This document shows, in pieces, positions 9,445 to 17,033 of a stretch of DNA of 64,000 bases. The stretch lies in NCBI GenBank assembly GCA_023390115.1, contig JAEWDM010000040.1, forward strand, positions 407,996-471,995, read 5' to 3'. The notes beneath the pieces are model-generated. The model made no database searches and was not told where the DNA came from. It saw only the letters and a program-made list of their open reading frames with translations. The stretch's first letter is position 1. Each line of letters begins with the position of its first letter. The DNA comes from Bacillota bacterium (lineage in GTDB: Bacteria > Bacillota > Clostridia > Acetivibrionales > DSM-27016). A program made the position numbers and the translations under genes.

Positions 9445-10351
9445 CCGGTGCGCCTCCTTCCATTTTGTATAAAACCCGGTTCTTTCCGTGCTGGTACATG
9501 CGGTGCAAAATCCCCCTGCCCGGTGCAAATAGCACGCTGATCAATACTATGATGCTGACGCATACGACGATTACCGGACCCGTAGGCAGTTTAGGGATAA
9601 GAGAGCTGACGGCGGTTCCCGCAACGCCGGATGCCGAGCCGAACATGGCGGAGAGCATTACCATCATCCATAGCTTATTCGTCCATTGGCGGGCGGCTAC
9701 TGCGGGCGTAATCAGCATAGCACTCATAAGGATAACTCCTACTGTCTGCAATCCTATGATAATGGCAAGCACAATCATAAATGACAGCAGCAGGTTTAAG
9801 CTTTTCGGAGAAAAACCGAGGCTTTGTGCAAAGTCGCTATCAAAAGTAAAAAGCTTGAATTCCTTCCAAAACAGAAGCACCAGTGCCAGCAACACAGCCC
9901 CGCATACCGCCATCAGGATAATATCTCTTTGCAGAAGCGTAGACGCTTGCCCGAAAATGAAACGCTTGAGGCCCGCCTGATTGGAGTTGGGGATTTTCTG
10001 TACATACGTGAGCAATACCAGGCCTAACCCAAAAAACACAGACATTACCAGCGCCAATGCACTATCAAATTTAATTCGGGTGTTGCGGACAATGCTGACT
10101 ATGAAAAGTGTTGCCAGCAGGCCGGAAATAAGTGCCCCCATCAGCAGAATTTCAGTGTTTTTACTGCCCAGCAGAGCAAAAGCAGTGACTACGCCGGGCA
10201 GGGCGGAGTGAGATACGCCGTCGCCCAGCAAGCTTTGTTTGCGCAATACGGCAAAGCTTCCCAATACTCCGCTGATTAATCCTAAAAGAGCGGAACCCAG
10301 TGCCACGGTTTGAAAGGTATAGTCATGCAATAAAGTGAAAAGAGTGCTCAT
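9428..10351 (-). CDS. troC: Mn/Zn/Fe ABC transporter permease
   Basis: 307-residue ABC-3 (TroC/MntB/ZnuB-like) inner-membrane protein. It shows GVLGSFAVLRKQSLLGDGVSHSALPGVV, the conserved segment of this family, and repeated hydrophobic segments up to VILISVLFAPGRG. The start at 10351 lies one base after the ATPase stop, with AAGGAG 11 nt upstream inside the ATPase gene, so the genes are translationally coupled. It forms the channel with the downstream permease-HTH protein. Confidence 0.92.
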   Translation of the reverse strand: MSTLFTLLHDYTFQTVALGSALLGLISGVLGSFAVLRKQSLLGDGVSHSALPGVVTAFALLGSKNTEILLMGALISGLLATLFIVSIVRNTRIKFDSALALVMSVFFGLGLVLLTYVQKIPNSNQAGLKRFIFGQASTLLQRDIILMAVCGAVLLALVLLFWKEFKLFTFDSDFAQSLGFSPKSLNLLLSFMIVLAIIIGLQTVGVILMSAMLITPAVAARQWTNKLWMMVMLSAMFGSASGVAGTAVSSLIPKLPTGPVIVVCVSIIVLISVLFAPGRGILHRMYQHGKNRVLYKMEGGAPDGSAN

Positions 10352-10352
10352 G

Positions 10353-11105
10353 TCAAACCACGCTCCTTAGCAGCATGCCGGAGCTATGATAAGTCTTTTC
10401 CAGATTTTTTTCATGAAATACCTCATCCACCGGTCCGGCGGCAATTACACGCATATTAACCAGCGTTACCCAGTCAAAATAATCCGGTATGGTTTGAAGA
10501 TCGTGATGGACTACTACTACTGTCTTTCCCTGTTCTTTTAGATCCTTGAGCAGTGTTATGATGGCGCGTTCCGTTTGCGCGTCCACACCCTTGAAGGGCT
10601 CATCCATGAAGTATACCTCTGCTTCCTGTGCCAGTGCGCGGGCGAGGAATACCCGCTGCTGCTGTCCCCCGGAAAGCTGGCTTATCTGACGGGAGGAGTA
10701 TTGCTCCATTCCGACCTTTGCAAGCATCTGCCGTGTCAGTGCCGTATCTGCTTTGCGGGGACGGCGTATCCACCCCAGCTTGCCGTAGCGGCCCATTAAT
10801 ACCACATCCTGTACCGTGGCCGGAAAGTCCCAATCCACGCTGCCGCTTTGCGGCACATAGCCGATCCGGTTTTTCAGCATTCGCACATCACCGCTGTCTT
10901 CCAGGAAGCGTACTGCTCCGGTAACAGGCTTTATGAGGCCCAGCATGGCTTTAATAAGAGTTGTCTTTCCCGCGCCATTTGGACCGACCATGGCCATTAG
11001 CTTTCCTTTGGGAATTTTAAGGTCAATATTCCATAGGACAGGCTTGGAATCATAAGCTATCGTAAGCTTTTCTATCTCTACCGCATAATTTGCATGTTTA
11101 TCCAT
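10353..11105 (-). CDS. troB: Mn/Zn/Fe ABC transporter ATP-binding protein
   Basis: 250-residue ABC ATPase. Walker A is GPNGAGKTT, the Q-loop is YVPQSG followed by VDWDFP (typical of manganese/zinc ATPases), the signature is LSGGQQQRVFLARAL, Walker B is VYFMDEPF and the switch His is in VVVVHHDL. GGAGGG precedes the start by ~6 nt. It lies between the binding lipoprotein and the two permeases in the order troA-B-C-D. Confidence 0.95.
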   Translation of the reverse strand: MDKHANYAVEIEKLTIAYDSKPVLWNIDLKIPKGKLMAMVGPNGAGKTTLIKAMLGLIKPVTGAVRFLEDSGDVRMLKNRIGYVPQSGSVDWDFPATVQDVVLMGRYGKLGWIRRPRKADTALTRQMLAKVGMEQYSSRQISQLSGGQQQRVFLARALAQEAEVYFMDEPFKGVDAQTERAIITLLKDLKEQGKTVVVVHHDLQTIPDYFDWVTLVNMRVIAAGPVDEVFHEKNLEKTYHSSGMLLRSVV

Positions 11106-11120
11106 GTTATTCCCTCCTCG

Positions 11121-12059
11121 CTATTTTAAAGCATCCACAATAGTATCAATGTTAGCCTTGACGGTAAGAATATAGGTCTCCGCACCGGTATCTTCGCTGC
11201 CCAGGGAATCGGAATACAGCTCGCCTCCGATGGCAACGTCAAAGTTTCTGGACTTTACCGCAGCCTGTAATGCTTCAATGGTTTTGGGAGGGACTGAGGA
11301 TTCCACAAAAATTGCCTTAAGCCGGCGCTCCGTAATAAAATTGGCCAGATTACTTACGTCTGCCGTGCCCGCCTCCGCATCTGTGCTGATCCCTTGCAAA
11401 CCCCGTACCTCAAAACCATATGCCCTGCCAAAATATTGGAAAGCATCATGTGCTGTGACCAGTACGCGTTGCTTTTCCGCAAGCTCTGAGACTCTATTGC
11501 GGATGTATGTATCCGCTTTATCCAGCTCCTTTAAGTAAGCAGCCAGATTTGATTCATAATAGGCTTTTCCGCTGTAATCTGCCTGGGATAGCCCTGCTGC
11601 TACAATTTGTGCGGCATCCTTCCACAAGGAAACGTCAAACCAGATATGCGGGTCAAGTATAGAGCTGTCACCTTCAGACCCAAGGAGCTTCGATTTATCC
11701 AGTCCCTCCCCGATGCAAATGACTGTAGAGCCTTGCCCGGATAGATTTTCAAAAATTTCGCTCATTTTTCCCTCCAGATGCAGTCCGTTGTATACGACAG
11801 CATCTGCATTCTGCATCAGAGATACGTCGCCTGCGCTGGCCTGATAAAGATGGGGATCAATACCCGGGCCCATCAGACCGTTTACCATGACACGTTCGCC
11901 CCCTATGACTTGAGTTAAATCTGCAAGCATTGTTGTAGTGGCAACAGCGCTCAGCTTACTGTCCGCAGATTGTGTGCCTTTCGTGGGTGAAGTGCATCCC
12001 GCAGGCAACAGGATACAGCTTAGAAGTATTCCTAAAAGGATTTTTGATTTTAGTTTCAT
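11121..12059 (-). CDS. troA: metal-binding lipoprotein of the ABC importer (TroA/ZnuA family)
   Basis: 312-residue cluster A-I binding protein. Signal peptide with lipobox LPAGC (Cys22). The four expected metal ligands are visible: His70 (GIDPH), His138 (DPHIWFD), His204 (VTAHDAF) and Asp284 (ELYSD). His/His/His/Asp resembles TroA, which binds Zn and Mn, rather than the His/His/Glu/Asp of Mn-specific PsaA, so the metal is uncertain. The ORF extends to 12122, but ATG 12059 has a perfect polypurine RBS (AGGGGGG) and begins the signal peptide, so I chose it. First gene of the four-gene minus-strand operon. Confidence 0.93.
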   Translation of the reverse strand: MKLKSKILLGILLSCILLPAGCTSPTKGTQSADSKLSAVATTTMLADLTQVIGGERVMVNGLMGPGIDPHLYQASAGDVSLMQNADAVVYNGLHLEGKMSEIFENLSGQGSTVICIGEGLDKSKLLGSEGDSSILDPHIWFDVSLWKDAAQIVAAGLSQADYSGKAYYESNLAAYLKELDKADTYIRNRVSELAEKQRVLVTAHDAFQYFGRAYGFEVRGLQGISTDAEAGTADVSNLANFITERRLKAIFVESSVPPKTIEALQAAVKSRNFDVAIGGELYSDSLGSEDTGAETYILTVKANIDTIVDALK

Positions 12060-12290
12060 GGATAAACCCCCCTGACAATTTATAAATTTCATATTATTAT
12101 GTATGTTTTGTGTCATCAACATAGATTTTACAGGCGGACTTATAAATTATTTGAATTTTCCGCCTTAAGGGTCAAGTACCATCAGCCTTCGCAGGCACCC
12201 GGCTCCACAGCCATAATGGTGCTGCCGGTTGAGCTCCGCGAAAGTTAGCCGAGGGAAACAACGTTTCCTTTAACTAATTTATGAAATTCG
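12060..12290 (-). promoter_or_regulatory. structured 5' leader of the metal-transporter operon (candidate riboswitch)
   Basis: Between a plausible minus-strand promoter (TTGTAA - 17 nt - TCATAA, about 12284-12312) and troA there are ~200 nt rich in pairing. Read on the minus strand: GGAAAC-GTT-GTTTCC (12260s), CCGGC...GCCGG enclosing CAGC/GCTG, GCCT-GCGA-AGGC with a GNRA tetraloop (12184-12196), and GGCGG...CCGCC (about 12132-12164). GC content is well above the surroundings. Dense structure ahead of a metal importer suggests ligand-controlled expression, but I do not recognise a known class. Confidence 0.4.
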
Positions 12291-12332
12291 GGCGTTAAGT
12301 GTTACAAAAAAATGTTTTCCTAAATAAAAGAA

Positions 12333-12361
12333 TTGACGATTGTAGAAACTTTGTATATACT
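12333..12361 (+). promoter_or_regulatory. mazEF promoter
   Basis: TTGACG (12333-12338), a 17-nt spacer, then TATACT (12356-12361), a near-consensus sigma-A promoter. Transcription would start near 12368, leaving a very short leader that is essentially the mazE ribosome-binding site (AGAGGTG, 12368-12374). Confidence 0.7.
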
Positions 12362-12380
12362 TTGGGTAGAGGTGATTTTT

Positions 12381-12623
12381 ATGTACACAACTATTCAGAA
12401 ATGGGGAAACAGTCATGCTGTCCGTTTGCCAAAGGGAGTTCTGGAGGCTGCCGATTTGCGTGAAAATGACAGGATTGAAATTAATGCGGAGAATGATACT
12501 ATCGTGATTAGACGTGCAAATAAAAGGCATAAGAAATTGGAAGAACGTCTGGCTGGATATACAGGAGATTATAGCCCCAGTGAGTGGGATACCGGGGCAT
12601 CAAAGGGAAATGAGGCATGGTAA
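12381..12623 (+). CDS. mazE: MazE-like antitoxin (AbrB/SpoVT swapped-hairpin)
   Basis: 80-residue antitoxin. The N-terminal half is the MazE/AbrB DNA-binding fold: TTIQKWGNSHAVRLPKGVLEAADLREND. The C-terminal half (KLEERLAGYTGDYSPSEWDTG) is the flexible acidic tail that in MazE occupies the toxin active site. The ORF could start at 12333, but that would lie in the promoter; ATG 12381 after AGAGGTG is preferred. It overlaps mazF by 7 nt, as expected for co-translated toxin-antitoxin pairs. Confidence 0.92.
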   Translation: MYTTIQKWGNSHAVRLPKGVLEAADLRENDRIEINAENDTIVIRRANKRHKKLEERLAGYTGDYSPSEWDTGASKGNEAW

Positions 12624-12961
12624 TGGATTATATACCTGAACAGGGAGATATTATTACTCTTGAATTTGATCCACATGCCGGACATGAGCAGAAAGGAAAA
12701 CGTCCGGCAATGGTAGTCAGCAACAGTACCTTTAACAAGTTTACCAAAATGGCGATGGTATGCCCAATCACCAACACCAATCGAAATTTCCCGCTTCATA
12801 TAGTTCTTGATGACAGGACAGCAACAACAGGCGTTGTTATGTGCGAGCAGGTTAAAACTCTTGATTTATCGGCAAGGAAGGCTGCATTTAAGGAAAGGTC
12901 ACCACAGGATATTATTGAAGAGGTTGTAGACATTATTTATGGTTTTATTGAATTGACGTAA
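12617..12961 (+). CDS. mazF: MazF-like mRNA endoribonuclease toxin
   Basis: 114-residue PemK/MazF-family toxin, a sequence-specific ribonuclease. It contains YIPEQGDIITLEFDPHAGHEQKGKRPAMVVSN, the conserved start with the catalytic Arg in KRPA, CPIT with the conserved Thr, and GVVMCEQVKTLDL. ATG 12617 is preferred to ATG 12623 because AAAGGGA lies 8 nt upstream. Typical length for a chromosomal MazF. Confidence 0.94.
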   Translation: MVMDYIPEQGDIITLEFDPHAGHEQKGKRPAMVVSNSTFNKFTKMAMVCPITNTNRNFPLHIVLDDRTATTGVVMCEQVKTLDLSARKAAFKERSPQDIIEEVVDIIYGFIELT

Positions 12962-13074
12962 AAATCAAACAGGACTTCATATGAGCTGCAGCTAAAACGG
13001 CCAAATGGTGCAGGAAAATAGCAGAATTGTCTGAACAAGATTAAAGGATTAAATGACAGACACGATTTGGAGAT

Positions 13075-13209
13075 AAAGAGACAGATTCCTATCTGGAAGC
13101 ATACGATATTAATGACGGTTTGCTGATTAATTCCGGAAGGCCCAGCCTGGAGCTTAAAAGAATCTATAACAAGAAAAAGACTTATCCTGTAAATCCTTTA
13201 ATCCCGTAA
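13075..13209 (+). pseudogene. C-terminal remnant of a dead gene (copy 1)
   Basis: After an in-frame stop the frame reads ~40 residues, including DSYLEAYDINDGLLINSGRPS and LELKRIYNKKKTYPVNPLIP, and then TAA. No start codon or RBS precedes it. The 'DGLLINFG..SLEFKR' style is seen at the C-terminus of small PD-(D/E)XK-type/GxxExxY proteins, but the fragment is too short to assign. A second, more decayed copy lies at 14085-14180. Confidence 0.5.
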
Positions 13210-13304
13210 TCATGTTCAGACAACTTGGAAATTTTATACACTCTAATGGTGCTCTTGCTTTATCTTTACCCTGAAAACTTTATCCAGAAATATATAAAAA
13301 TAAC

Positions 13305-13333
13305 TTGAAATTTCTACTAAAAAACACTATAAT
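13305..13333 (+). promoter_or_regulatory. strong promoter of the structured ncRNA
   Basis: TTGAAA (13305-13310), exactly 17 nt, then a perfect TATAAT (13328-13333). The predicted start is near 13340, just before the structured RNA. No protein-coding ORF with an RBS follows directly. Confidence 0.75.
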
Positions 13334-13339
13334 GTTCCG

Positions 13340-13586
13340 TAGGAAGACAAAAAAAGTGCAGCATCCCGCAGAGCTACCACCCTCTGCGGGCTTGCGCAGG
13401 TGCCAAAACACCCGACACAACAGCCATAAGGCTGTGCCACACATACATTATTATAAAGCCTTTGCCGAATTATGGCAAGAGCTGATTTCTGCGTACGTTT
13501 GCATTAATTGTATTGTGGCTGTGACGCGCACTCCGACTTTAAAAATCGGCGTTGTGCATGGGTAACCCTGCACGACGCTTTTTTGT
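13340..13586 (+). ncRNA. highly structured small RNA (~245 nt), possibly raiA-type
   Basis: A self-contained transcription unit: near-consensus promoter at 13305-13333, then a GC-rich structured region, then a strong terminator. Paired elements visible by eye: CCGCAGAG...CTCTGCGG (13365-13389), GCAGGTG...CACCCG-type pairing (13396-13413), and the perfect hairpin ACAGCC-ATAA-GGCTGT (13420-13435). Small ORFs across it have no RBS. Length, Clostridial context and the adjacent sporulation gene resemble the abundant raiA RNA class, but I cannot confirm that assignment from memory. That it is a non-coding RNA is better supported than which one. Confidence 0.65.
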
Positions 13587-13588
13587 TT
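13549..13588 (+). terminator. Rho-independent terminator of the ncRNA
   Basis: Stem GCGTTGTGCA / TGCACGACGC (one wobble) capped by GGGTAACCC pairing, followed by TTTTTTG. Very strong by eye. Confidence 0.88.
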
Positions 13589-13589
13589 T

Positions 13590-13642
13590 CCTTTAAGAAG
13601 CAGGCCAGGGGGGCCTTCCCCCTGTACCTGCGGATTTAAAGG
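13590..13642. repeat. long imperfect inverted repeat
   Basis: CCTTTAAGAAGCAGG...AGGGGG pairs with CCCCCT...CCTGCGGATTTAAAGG across ~53 nt, with a short loop. Neither strand has a U-tract after it, so it is not an obvious terminator. It sits between the ncRNA terminator and the Spo0E-like gene. Function unknown. Confidence 0.55.
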
Positions 13643-13711
13643 AAAAATATATTTATACGATGGATCGGTGCCACGGTGCCGGTCCTGAAGTAAAGCAATG
13701 GGAGTCTTTAT

Positions 13712-13894
13712 ATGCTGAAGGAAAAAATAGCTGACATGCAGCAAAAGCTTAACAGGTCCGTAACCGATGAAAACCTGTCTTCGGAGTCTATATTAAGCAT
13801 GAGCAGGGAACTGGACAGTGAAATGGCAAGCTATGTAAAAACAGACAGCTCCAAAGGGTGGACTATGGAAATAAAGTTTGTCGTCTGTTGCTGA
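13712..13894 (+). CDS. Spo0E-like sporulation regulatory protein
   Basis: 60-residue protein with the Spo0E-family pattern: two predicted helices and the signature region ILSMSRELDSEMASY (family consensus S-x-x-L-D-x-x-I/M). Spo0E proteins are small aspartyl phosphatases that dephosphorylate Spo0A~P and delay sporulation. ATG 13712 follows GGGAG at 8 nt. The short C-terminal tail (TDSSKGWTMEIKFVVCC) is atypical and may reflect a recent frameshift or decay. The gene is ~125 nt downstream of the ncRNA terminator. Confidence 0.7.
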   Translation: MLKEKIADMQQKLNRSVTDENLSSESILSMSRELDSEMASYVKTDSSKGWTMEIKFVVCC

Positions 13895-14436
13895 TATATC
13901 CCCCAAAGATTATCGTATTTGAATAACAGGCGGCAATGTACACTTAAACTTTTTAACATACTTTTACTTCCTTATCTTATGGGAAGGGCGTTGCACAAAG
14001 GACTGCAGCGTCTTTTTTTACATAAACAGTGTTGCTTTCTAACTGTAAAAGTTGGTCCCTTTTCTGCTGATTTTTCAAGTTTAAAAAGTGGTAGATTAAT
14101 TTCGGAGGACTCAGTCTGGAATTTAAAAGAGTCTATAAGAAAAAAAGACTTATCCTGTAAGTCCTTTAATCCCGTTCCTGAATAAAGCAAAGGATATATA
14201 TGTATGATTTAAATTCAATAAATAGCAAAAAAATTATAAAACAGGAAGGATTTTTGTAAACGTATGGAGAATTATACCATAGAAATTTATAAAATTGCTG
14301 AAAGATCATAATTTTTGCCATGATTTTTCAGGTAAAAATATATGATACAGGATAATCTTGCTGGAAAGGAGCTTTCTATAGGATGATTATGCTTTTGCTT
14401 TTATGATAGTTATTGCCTTATAGAAAAATAGTTATT
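13895..14436 (+). pseudogene. 542-nt non-coding stretch with a second gene remnant (copy 2, ~14085-14180)
   Basis: Bases ~14085-14180 align with 13125-13208: GATTAATT.CGGA...AGYCTGGA.TTAAAAGA.TCTATAA.AAAAAA..ACTTATCCTGTAA.TCCTTTAATCCCG. Here the frame is broken (LINFGGLSLEFKRVYKKK and then a shift), so it is a decayed duplicate of the same gene end. ORFs in the rest (e.g. 13919-14185) have no RBS and no recognisable domain. I see nothing else except AT-rich sequence before the next gene. Confidence 0.45.
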
Positions 14437-15165
14437 ATGTTGTATTTTTTACAAAATTCATGGGTCATTGGTATTGGCGGAGGCTTAATAAGCGGAGTAA
14501 TAGTATTTTTTGTTTCGAACTGGATTATGAGCAGGAAAAATAATACTGAATATGTCAGGCAAATTCAATTAGCAAATGCTGAAGTTATAAATATACTTAA
14601 ACCATATATTTCAGACAATGGTCTGCCTGATAAAAGAGTGCTGGATGCGATAATTTCATCTGTCTCCAGAAAATATAAAATAAAAAAAGACGAATTATAT
14701 TCTATTACAATCTTTTGTGAAGAACTGATACGTGAAATCATTGGCAATGTATACGTTTCCAATGATAAAAAAAGTGAGCATTCCAGGCAATTATCCGAGT
14801 ATATAAATAATCTGGAACTATCAAAAACAGTTAACGAAGCTATAGATAAGTCAACGGAAATAAGTGTGAGATCTGATTACAGACAACGCTTGAGCAAGCA
14901 GTATAGTATTTTGCTGTCCCTTACCGCAACTATGCTGACCTTTTTCGCATTAGTGATAAGCGTAATGGAAGATAAGCTTAATTTTTTGATATACCCATTT
15001 AATGAAAGCAATATAATTATTGCAGTTGTCGGGATTATTACTGCTGCAAGCCTTGTGCCTCTGACAGCAGCCTCATTATTACGGGATATACTGCGGATTA
15101 AAGCTAAAAAAAGGCCTTTTAAGGAGAATGAAGCTGAAAACGGAGGTTTGTGCAAAGAGAATTAG
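14437..15165 (+). CDS. membrane protein of unknown function, three predicted TM segments
   Basis: 242 residues. One N-terminal membrane segment (VIGIGGGLISGVIVFFVSNWI), a ~130-residue cytoplasmic helical region rich in charged residues (NNTEYVRQIQLANAEVINIL, IKKDELYSITIFCEELIREI), then two C-terminal membrane segments (LLSLTATMLTFFALVISVM and IIIAVVGIITAASLVPLTAAS). I chose ATG 14437; the TTG at 14413 adds eight residues. No clear RBS. It is convergent with the response-regulator gene 18 nt away. I do not recognise a functional family; the layout is seen in anonymous proteins of many gut anaerobes. Confidence 0.7.
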   Translation: MLYFLQNSWVIGIGGGLISGVIVFFVSNWIMSRKNNTEYVRQIQLANAEVINILKPYISDNGLPDKRVLDAIISSVSRKYKIKKDELYSITIFCEELIREIIGNVYVSNDKKSEHSRQLSEYINNLELSKTVNEAIDKSTEISVRSDYRQRLSKQYSILLSLTATMLTFFALVISVMEDKLNFLIYPFNESNIIIAVVGIITAASLVPLTAASLLRDILRIKAKKRPFKENEAENGGLCKEN

Positions 15166-15183
15166 CTAAGTGATATTTATTTT

Positions 15184-16710
15184 TTACCATAAATTCTTGT
15201 AGTCGAAAGGAGAGGTTCCGGTGCTTTTTTTAAATACCTTGCTGAAGTATCCTGTGTTATTGAAGCCTACCATCTCGGATACCTCATTTATTTTATATTT
15301 TCTGGAAAGCAGCAGCTCCTGGGCTTTTTCAATACGCACCTTGTTTAAATAATCGCTGAAGGTTTCCCCCGTCTCTTTTCTAAACAGATAGCTTAAGTGG
15401 CTTTTACTTATGTTTATATGCTTTGCAAGCTCGTGAAGGGTGAGATCCCTGCTGTAATTCTCCTCTATATAATTCAGCGCTTCAAGTATGTCGGTTCTCG
15501 CGACTCCTTTATTTATGTGGCATAAAAATCCTCCCAGGGTATCAAGAAACCTGCCCATCCATGCCTTAAGCTCGCTAAAGCTCATAATAGCGGCTATTTG
15601 CTGGTAGTAATATATATATTCTTTATCAAGGTCTGATAGTGAAAAGCCTATGTCCCTTATATAGATAGCAAAGGTATTAATTATTTCTATAGTATTCAGC
15701 TTGACTGCATCGGGACTTATGCTTGCATATTCCTCCACTCTGTTGAAAAACATTCCTATAATATTTTTAAGCTCGGAAATATTTCTCCTCTCTATGTTTG
15801 TCCTTAAATTTTTCTCAAAAGCAGTGGAATAATATGGATTTAAAGGCTCGAAAAAAGAAAGCTCCGAAAAGCTCGACAACAGTTTATCCTCTTTGTAAAA
15901 ACTGGCCTTGACTGCCTTCTGAGATTCCTTAAAGGCATCAAAAATCTGCTCGGGAGAGCTTTTTAAAATGCTTATGCCTATTCTGGGAGGCGAGGAAATA
16001 TAATTAAGCAATATCCTGTTTACCGATTCCAGATGCAGCTTAAACGAATCAAGGATATGCTGCCCGGTGCAGGTAGGAAAGGCGCTGATTACACAGGGTA
16101 TATGCTTATCATGCAGGGTTACAAAGCTTTTAACTCCCTCAGGCTGATTTTTGGCGAACAGTTCGACGCACAGATCACAAATAATTGATGCCTCCATAAA
16201 TGTAAGCGTATTGTGATAAAAGGAAGCAATATAATAGTCCATGCCGTATATTTTTTTCGAGATGTCTTCAAGGCTTCCGGCTGATTTTTGTGCCTTGTCC
16301 GGAGAGCCCTCCGGGAGATTAAAGGCGGCGTCGCTGATAATTCTTCTTGCAACGGACTGTAAAACATTGGATATTTCCTCCGGGTTCGCCGACAGCTTCA
16401 AAATGTAATCATGAATACCGCTTTTAAAGGCCTCGCGCACATATGAGTAATCGTCGTGGCAGCTTAGGATAATTATGTTGGTCTTTATCCCGCGGGAAAA
16501 CAGCTCGTTTATCAGCTCAATGCCATTCATAACAGGCATCATGATATCCAGGAGAATTATATCGGGGATTTCCTCTTCTATCAGTCGAAGAGCCTCTTCT
16601 CCATTGCTTGCTTCTCCTACGAGTCTTAAATTCATTTTTTCCCAGTCAATGCAGTTTTTTAAGCCCACACGAACAATAAATTCATCGTCTACAATTAAAA
16701 CCTTCAGCAT
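15184..16710 (-). CDS. YesN-type response regulator (receiver + AraC DNA-binding)
   Basis: 508 residues. N-terminal receiver with VDDE (Asp8/Asp9), phospho-acceptor Asp55 in IILLDIMMPVMNG and Lys in YILKLS. A ~270-residue central linker of the YesN kind follows. The C-terminal AraC/XylS double helix-turn-helix spans ~405-505 (LHELAKHINISKSHLSYLFRKETGETF ... INEVSEMVGFNNTGYFSKVFKKSTGTSPFDY). It is divergent from the solute-binding gene at 17034 and is a close paralogue of the regulator at 28325. It probably activates the shared promoter element at 16885 and 43021; the likely kinase is encoded at 41142. Confidence 0.93.
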   Translation of the reverse strand: MLKVLIVDDEFIVRVGLKNCIDWEKMNLRLVGEASNGEEALRLIEEEIPDIILLDIMMPVMNGIELINELFSRGIKTNIIILSCHDDYSYVREAFKSGIHDYILKLSANPEEISNVLQSVARRIISDAAFNLPEGSPDKAQKSAGSLEDISKKIYGMDYYIASFYHNTLTFMEASIICDLCVELFAKNQPEGVKSFVTLHDKHIPCVISAFPTCTGQHILDSFKLHLESVNRILLNYISSPPRIGISILKSSPEQIFDAFKESQKAVKASFYKEDKLLSSFSELSFFEPLNPYYSTAFEKNLRTNIERRNISELKNIIGMFFNRVEEYASISPDAVKLNTIEIINTFAIYIRDIGFSLSDLDKEYIYYYQQIAAIMSFSELKAWMGRFLDTLGGFLCHINKGVARTDILEALNYIEENYSRDLTLHELAKHINISKSHLSYLFRKETGETFSDYLNKVRIEKAQELLLSRKYKINEVSEMVGFNNTGYFSKVFKKSTGTSPFDYKNLW

Positions 16711-16884
16711 TTACTCACCTGCTTCATATGCCGGGAAGACGGCATGATTCAAATCCTTTACAATGAAAGTAAGTTAAGACCATGACAACTTAAGAGATTA
16801 TATAAAATTATAACACAGTTCGCAGAAAATTTGCTATGTAAAAATTTGAAGGAATGCGGACAGATTTGCTACTTCATAATATAT

Positions 16885-16988
16885 TGCATGTTTTCGTATA
16901 AATTTTCTATAGCAATACTAAATGCATATTAAAGTATATGTTTTTGATAACCCAGATTCTTGTGGCAGGAATGTTTTTATGAAAAAAT
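16885..16988 (+). promoter_or_regulatory. shared upstream regulatory element, copy A
   Basis: About 104 nt in the 323-nt divergent region before the second ABC importer. It aligns without large gaps to 43021-43125: both carry TATAAATTTT, AAAT.CATATTAAA.TATAT.TTTTTGATA, then ~17 nt to a weak -10 region (AGGAAT here) and TATGAAAAAATA. The strong -35 (TTGATA) and poor -10 fit an activator-dependent promoter, plausibly driven by the YesN paralogues. Confidence 0.6.
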
Positions 16989-17033
16989 AGAGTCAGACGA
17001 TGTTCCGTCAAATATATACGAGGAGGAGAAAAA

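Noticed and set aside
9465..9980. 171-codon plus-strand ORF opposite the metal permease
   Set aside because: Shadow of a clear ABC permease; no ribosome-binding site or domain.
12060..12290. TPP (THI-box) riboswitch on the minus strand
   Set aside because: GGGTGCC...GGCTGA is present but the diagnostic CTGATCTGG...CCAGCG half is absent and the downstream genes import metal.
13590..13642. Second terminator for the ncRNA
   Set aside because: Strong inverted repeat but no U-tract on either strand, so it is listed only as an inverted repeat.
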